Source: Hortaea werneckii | Lineage: Eukaryota > Ascomycota > Dothideomycetes > Mycosphaerellales > Teratosphaeriaceae | Assembly: GCA_037044905.1 (NCBI GenBank) | Contig: JBAOKB010000181.1 | Coordinates: 124,001-188,000 of the forward strand | DNA length: 64,000 nt | Direction of reading: 5' to 3' | Shown here: positions 59,875 to 64,000 of the stretch, one piece after another | Layout: each line of letters opens with the position of its first letter | Position numbering within the stretch: the first letter of the stretch is position 1 | Position numbers and translations under genes: made by a program | Notes under the pieces: model-generated | What the model saw: the letters and a program-made list of their open reading frames with translations, nothing else | Told to the model about the DNA's origin: nothing | Databases searched by the model: none

Positions 59875-60225
59875 AAGGCAAAGATGGAGTTGTCGTGAGG
59901 ATGAGGCCTTACCAATGTGATTGTGCTCGTGAAGTGTGGAGGGCAGGGGCTAGGTGTGTGTCGATGGATGTGGATGAAGTGAAGTGAAAGATATGTAGTG
60001 TGAACAGGTCGTCACAGGCAAAGTGAACCAATGACATGTGAAGGTGCGCAGTGAAGTGACGAAGTGACATGTGAATGTGCTCATTCCACATGAGTCAAAA
60101 TGGGCATGTGTAACATGAAATACTCCTCTTACCTCTTGCTCATTTTGATTTCCTGCACTGCTCTCATCAACTCATCACCATCACCATCCACTACATTGAC
60201 ACTGCATTGACACTTGCACGCGAAC
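59875..60225. promoter_or_regulatory. divergent promoter with repeated TGACATGTGAA boxes
   Basis: About 350 bp between divergent ATGs. The 16-mer TGACATGTGAAGGTGC at 60032-60047 recurs with one change at 60065-60080. Numerous GTGAAGTGA words lie around them. The CACATGTG-like core could be an E-box. Confidence 0.5.
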
Positions 60226-60970
60226 ATGTCCCCTACGCCGCCTTCCAACGTCGACTTCAGGAACCTCCAACAACATCTCCGTGAACTGAAAGCTGCGCTC
60301 GAGGAGGAAGAACAGGCGAGTGGGGCAGACAAAGGCGTTCGTGGATCGGCACCCGCTGTGACATCTGAAGTGGCAGAAGCGCGAGTGCAAAAGGATCTCG
60401 ACGCAATCGCCCAAAGCCCACTTCACAAAGCCAAAGCCCCTGGTTATGGCGGCCTACCGATTGACGCCATCCAACCCCTGCGCCACCTCCGTGCAGCTTT
60501 GCTGCGAGCGAAAGAGGCAGGAGAGGAAACTGAAAGTGACGCCTCTGCGGAGGTTGAGGAACGCTTGAGGGCACTGGTTTTCTCCATCAATCCGAGCCAC
60601 CCATTCCTCACTCGCCATGAGAAGGGAGATATGGCAGAGCAAAAAGGTCAGGCGACTCCTCAGATGCAGGAAGCCGAGAAAGCCATTGGCAAGCAACCGG
60701 CGAAGGACGAAGCTGCTGTCGAGCTTTCTGGTTAGTCACCATTCTGTTGTTGCCATTGTATGCTGTTTGACGGGGCACTAATGTTCGTGCGCACGACATT
60801 TAGATTGACTCGGTCCAAACCAGCGTCTTGCAGGGCTTGCCCCAGAACGTGGCGAAGCTACGCTTGGAGGATCGGTTGTCAAAGATGAGGGTGATGCTGG
60901 AAATGAGGATGATGCCCCAAATGAAGGCGATGGCAAAAACGTGGATAACGGGGGCGGTGCTTTGTCCTAG
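60226..60970 (+). CDS. unknown small acidic protein
   Basis: Exons 60226-60730 and 60834-60970 join over a 103-bp intron (GTTAGT, TTGAC branch, TTGCAG) in phase 1, giving 213 residues. The second exon was chosen because only that frame gives a coherent acidic sequence: GLAPERGEATLGGSVVKDEG, then DAGNEDDAPNEGDGKNVDNG. The N-terminus, NVDFRNLQQHLRELKAALEE, is a likely coiled coil; then LPIDAIQPLRHLRAALLRAK and AEVEERLRALVFSINPSHPF. Without splicing a stop follows at 60735 (169 residues). No family recognised. Confidence 0.55.
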
Positions 60971-61581
60971 AGAGCAGCTGACGATGAAGCATAGTATTCG
61001 GGCACCCTCAGGAGTACTTCAATTAGGGCCGTACTCAAGCTTATGTTCAGACAATTCTCATCTCATAAGACTGATGTTGTGAATGACATGGAAATGGCTA
61101 CCTCGATAGGTAAGGTAAAGTACAGTACATACATGCATACATACTGTAGGAAGTAGGTATGTACTGTAGGTTCAGAGGCGAGAGCTTGGTTCCGCGGAAC
61201 GAGCCGGTCTGTGGTTGCCGCAACAACCAAAGCTTGGCGCGTCCAAAACGCGACTTCGTCCAGCTCTCCACGGGCCCATGATGCATTTGTTTCGTCTGGC
61301 AAATCTTAGCTGGCCTCTCTTACGGCCATTGTACTGGCCGACATCCTGGTTCTGGAGTAGCGATTGCGTCGCCGCCGCGTGTCTGGATCGAACCAGTATA
61401 CTTAGACCGCGCCCATGGACCTGGCGATAAACAGCGACTACGAGACGATAGCAACAACATCACTGCCGGTCCGAGCTCACACTCATTAGCCACGAGCCCA
61501 CCTTTTGGATATACCCGAATACCATCGGCGAAACATTGTTGGGAGAAGGGGATCTGTATTGGGAAACAGTTAAAGCGCGCA
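60971..61581. other. intergenic region, MPS1 promoter
   Basis: About 610 bp. It contains the imperfect inverted repeat TACAGTA-14 nt-TACTGTA with an ATGCAT centre at about 61120-61147, followed by another TACTGTA near 61165. No gene is seen. Confidence 0.45.
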
Positions 61582-64000
61582 ATGGCTGCTGTTGCGCACC
61601 AGTCACGACCACACATCCGGCGCACTTCTCCAGTCGCGGCACTACATAGCAATAATGGATTCTCTGCGGATGCGCCAGCCTTGCAGCGGTTCGGGATGGA
61701 CGACAGCGATTCTGACGATGAGCCACCGCCGGCTATCAAGTTCTCCAAGGTGACCCAAGCGCTTCTTGACGATGCGCCGATGCCGTCATCGCCGCCAAAG
61801 CAAGAGCATGTCAGTGAAGCACCGCGCTTCAACCGATCTGTCAGCGGCAGTAAAGCTGGTCTAGACACACCAAACAGAGGTTCAGGCATCAAGGTTATTC
61901 GAAGAAGCTCTCCGTCTCTGGCGGGAGAAGGCAGAAGTGGCACTCCACCACGCGTGGTCCAAGTTGGGAAGAATTCTGGATCTGCGCAGCGAAGTGTCAG
62001 TATTGCGGGGTCTTATCCGCACCGGTTTGCGACAAGACGAGACCCGACGCCCGAACCCAATGGCAGACCTGAAATCGTTACACCGGCGCCGCGCGGCCTC
62101 AGAGTGAGTCGGACACGAGCAAATAGTAATGCTTCACAAGACGAACAACAACATGTGCCATCATCACTCAGCCGATCTACATCAAGGCAAGGTTTTCGAC
62201 ACGGCCTTGATTCCGGTGACCGAAACCGACATGTGAGCGACCTAAGTCATGGAGCCTCTCTTCAGCAGCCACAGGAAACCGCAACTCGTTTTGGTAGCTC
62301 GACCATTGGACGATCGCGCAACACGTCGGCTGAAAACGCTCCACCTGGCTCGCAGCGCATCAAACGAGCGCCGATAGGCACTGGATCCTTCTTGAAAAGT
62401 GGTCCAGTGCGTCGTGGTTTTCGTCGAAGAGACAGCGAAGACAATGTGTCTCCAGCAGAAGACGCGAGTGCTCCAGGATCACAGCCCAGCACGTCGAATT
62501 ACACTCCGCGAGACAGGAGCGCATCTAGGGTGGACGGAGCCCGAAGTCGCAACGGTAGTGTAAGCACACGTGCCACATCCGTTGAACCTGGATCGCACCA
62601 CGACTTTGCCTACAAAAGCCACGCTTCATATGAATCACGCAATGCCAACTCGCACCTTTCTCATAGCCAAATGGGTAGTGAATCACGCCCTGGCTCAAGA
62701 CAGGCGCAATACGACCAGGCAAGAAGTCGACAACCTAGCGTTGAGCCCGAGCCCGTCCGGAGACGGCCAAGCGTCCCAGCCGTAGATGGAGTTTCAGGCA
62801 CTCACCAGCACCCAGAGTCTAGACAGCCAGCCATGGATTACGAGAGTCATAGATCAGATAACGAGCAGCGACCAGCACAGAGAAGGCCGAGCTTGAATCG
62901 AGCAAATTATCGAGTCATGCCGAATAAAGGACACACGAATGGATCAGAGGATCAAGAGAACATGCCACCACCCACTTTCCGGCGTAACAAGGACCAAGAT
63001 TTCAAGTATTTTGGCAAGCAGTCCGTATCTGTAATGTCCGATGACGAGAAGCCGAAGCATCGCATACCGCAAGAGACGCCAGTCCCAGTGCCGAACCAGC
63101 AACAAGAACGAAAGGCGCTTGGAACTATCAGTGGGAATACGCCTCACCGGCCAGCACCTGCTCCGCCGCCTAAAATGTCTGTTCTCGATGCCGCTACAAC
63201 AACGGCTGGTGCTAGCGTCACCAAATCGAAGAAGAAGCGATCGCATATTGTCATTAATGGGAAGATATTTACACAGATGGGCAAGTTGGGCAAGGGTGGT
63301 TCCAGTGACGTGTACTGTGTCATGGCTGAAAATTACAAAACATTCGCCTTGAAACGTGTCAAGCTAGACGATTGCGATGAGGCTGCCGTCGTAGGGTATA
63401 AGGGCGAGATCGATCTTCTCAGAAAGCTGACAGAAGTCGAGCGGGTCGTCCGACTCTTCGATTGGGAGCTGAATGAAGACAAGCAAGAGCTCTTGGTCCT
63501 CATGGAGAAGGGCGACACAGATCTCAGCCGACTCCTCACCCTGCGACTCAACGGCATCGACGCCAAATTCGACTCCATCTCCGCCCGCTACAACTGGAAA
63601 GAAATGCTCGAATGCGTGCAAGCCGTACACGACCACGACATCGTGCACTCGGACCTCAAACCCGCCAATTTCCTCATCGTGCAAGGCCGGCTTAAACTCA
63701 TCGACTTCGGCATCGCCAACGCCATCGACACAGACAACACCTGCAACGTCCACCGCGACAGCCACGTCGGCACCCCCAACTACATGTCCCCGGAAAGCAT
63801 CACCGACACGAACCAGCCCCAACCAGGCCAGATCGGCAGCGGGAAAGACGACCAAGGCCGGCCCCTGAAAAAGGACATGCGCATCGGCAAAGCCAGCGAC
63901 GTCTGGTCCCTGGGCTGCATCCTATACCAAATGACCTACGGCCGACCGCCCTTCGCGCACATCCCCAACCAAATCTCCCGCATCATGGCCATCACGAACC
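61582..64000 (+). CDS. MPS1: spindle-checkpoint kinase Mps1 (5' part, runs off the window)
   Basis: Dual-specificity kinase that drives the spindle assembly checkpoint at kinetochores (and spindle-pole duplication in yeast). The frame opens at ATG 61582 (MAAVAHQSRPHIRRTSPVAA), stays open for 806 codons and has no stop before the right edge, so the C-terminus is missing. Residues 1-550 are Ser/Arg/Pro-rich and disordered, with DQENMPPPTFRRNK as a recognisable short motif before the kinase. The kinase domain starts at about 556: NGKIFTQMGKLGKGGSSDVY (glycine loop), FALKRVKL with Lys591, IVHSDLKPANFLIVQGRLKL with Asp691, DFG at 708-710 (LIDFGIANAI), GTPNYMSPESI and DVWSLGCILYQMTYGRPPFA. The HSDLKPANFL and GTPNYMSPE words are diagnostic of Mps1/TTK. 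Toward the edge nearly all codons end in C, unlike the first half. Confidence 0.96.
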   Translation, partial: MAAVAHQSRPHIRRTSPVAALHSNNGFSADAPALQRFGMDDSDSDDEPPPAIKFSKVTQALLDDAPMPSSPPKQEHVSEAPRFNRSVSGSKAGLDTPNRGSGIKVIRRSSPSLAGEGRSGTPPRVVQVGKNSGSAQRSVSIAGSYPHRFATRRDPTPEPNGRPEIVTPAPRGLRVSRTRANSNASQDEQQHVPSSLSRSTSRQGFRHGLDSGDRNRHVSDLSHGASLQQPQETATRFGSSTIGRSRNTSAENAPPGSQRIKRAPIGTGSFLKSGPVRRGFRRRDSEDNVSPAEDASAPGSQPSTSNYTPRDRSASRVDGARSRNGSVSTRATSVEPGSHHDFAYKSHASYESRNANSHLSHSQMGSESRPGSRQAQYDQARSRQPSVEPEPVRRRPSVPAVDGVSGTHQHPESRQPAMDYESHRSDNEQRPAQRRPSLNRANYRVMPNKGHTNGSEDQENMPPPTFRRNKDQDFKYFGKQSVSVMSDDEKPKHRIPQETPVPVPNQQQERKALGTISGNTPHRPAPAPPPKMSVLDAATTTAGASVTKSKKKRSHIVINGKIFTQMGKLGKGGSSDVYCVMAENYKTFALKRVKLDDCDEAAVVGYKGEIDLLRKLTEVERVVRLFDWELNEDKQELLVLMEKGDTDLSRLLTLRLNGIDAKFDSISARYNWKEMLECVQAVHDHDIVHSDLKPANFLIVQGRLKLIDFGIANAIDTDNTCNVHRDSHVGTPNYMSPESITDTNQPQPGQIGSGKDDQGRPLKKDMRIGKASDVWSLGCILYQMTYGRPPFAHIPNQISRIMAITN

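Overview
The window is nuclear DNA of a filamentous ascomycete (Pezizomycotina). Dothideomycetes is my best guess, based on the overall style of the proteins; I have no marker that fixes the class. It holds about 27 protein genes on both strands. Most have no intron or one to two short ones (53-103 bp) with GT-AG ends and CTAAC or CTGAC branch points. Typical fungal families are present (PMT4, YOS9, Nop12, eIF3d, Bim1-like copper protein, fungal MFS carriers). I saw no rRNA, tRNA or CRISPR array.

Layout. 1-12 kb: TRM5 tRNA methyltransferase, a protein with repeated RRSWFGG-type motifs, a drug/polyamine-type MFS carrier, an unknown protein, and an atypical non-RD kinase. 12-31 kb: mostly housekeeping genes: YOS9 (ERAD lectin), PMT4 (O-mannosyltransferase), NOP12 (60S biogenesis), a DEP1/SDS3-like Rpd3L subunit, a proline/glutamine-rich conserved fungal protein, a C2H2 zinc-finger protein and eIF3d. 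31-45 kb: an unknown 669-aa protein, an alpha/beta hydrolase, a tiny CYSTM protein whose stop codon lies in telomere-like sequence, the TRAPP subunit TRS23 divergent from a protein with two E2 (UBC) domains, a 2.6-kb stretch without a convincing gene, and a phosphate-type MFS carrier. 45-50 kb: JAC1/HSCB, then a repeat-rich island with a decayed SNF2 helicase, then NUS1. 50-64 kb: a Bim1-like copper protein, a BTB protein, a GST-like protein, a two-TM protein, two tandem F-box-like paralogues, two unknown proteins, and MPS1 running off the right edge.

Functional links: YOS9, PMT4 and NUS1 (dolichol synthesis) all serve ER glycosylation and quality control; TRM5, NOP12 and eIF3d serve translation. 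They are scattered, so I do not read them as a cluster.

The least ordinary part is 46.0-48.7 kb. A SNF2-helicase relic keeps one reading frame for 1.56 kb despite seven in-frame stops. It has lost its first ATPase lobe, carries a 34-codon tandem duplication, and is flanked by direct repeats. One flanking repeat is interrupted by a 175-bp element that has a second copy near 23.9 kb. Other unusual items are three in-register 78-bp repeats at 58.4 kb, matching CGCTCTCT arrays at 35.3 and 44.8 kb, and recurrent CCTAGG-centred palindromes.
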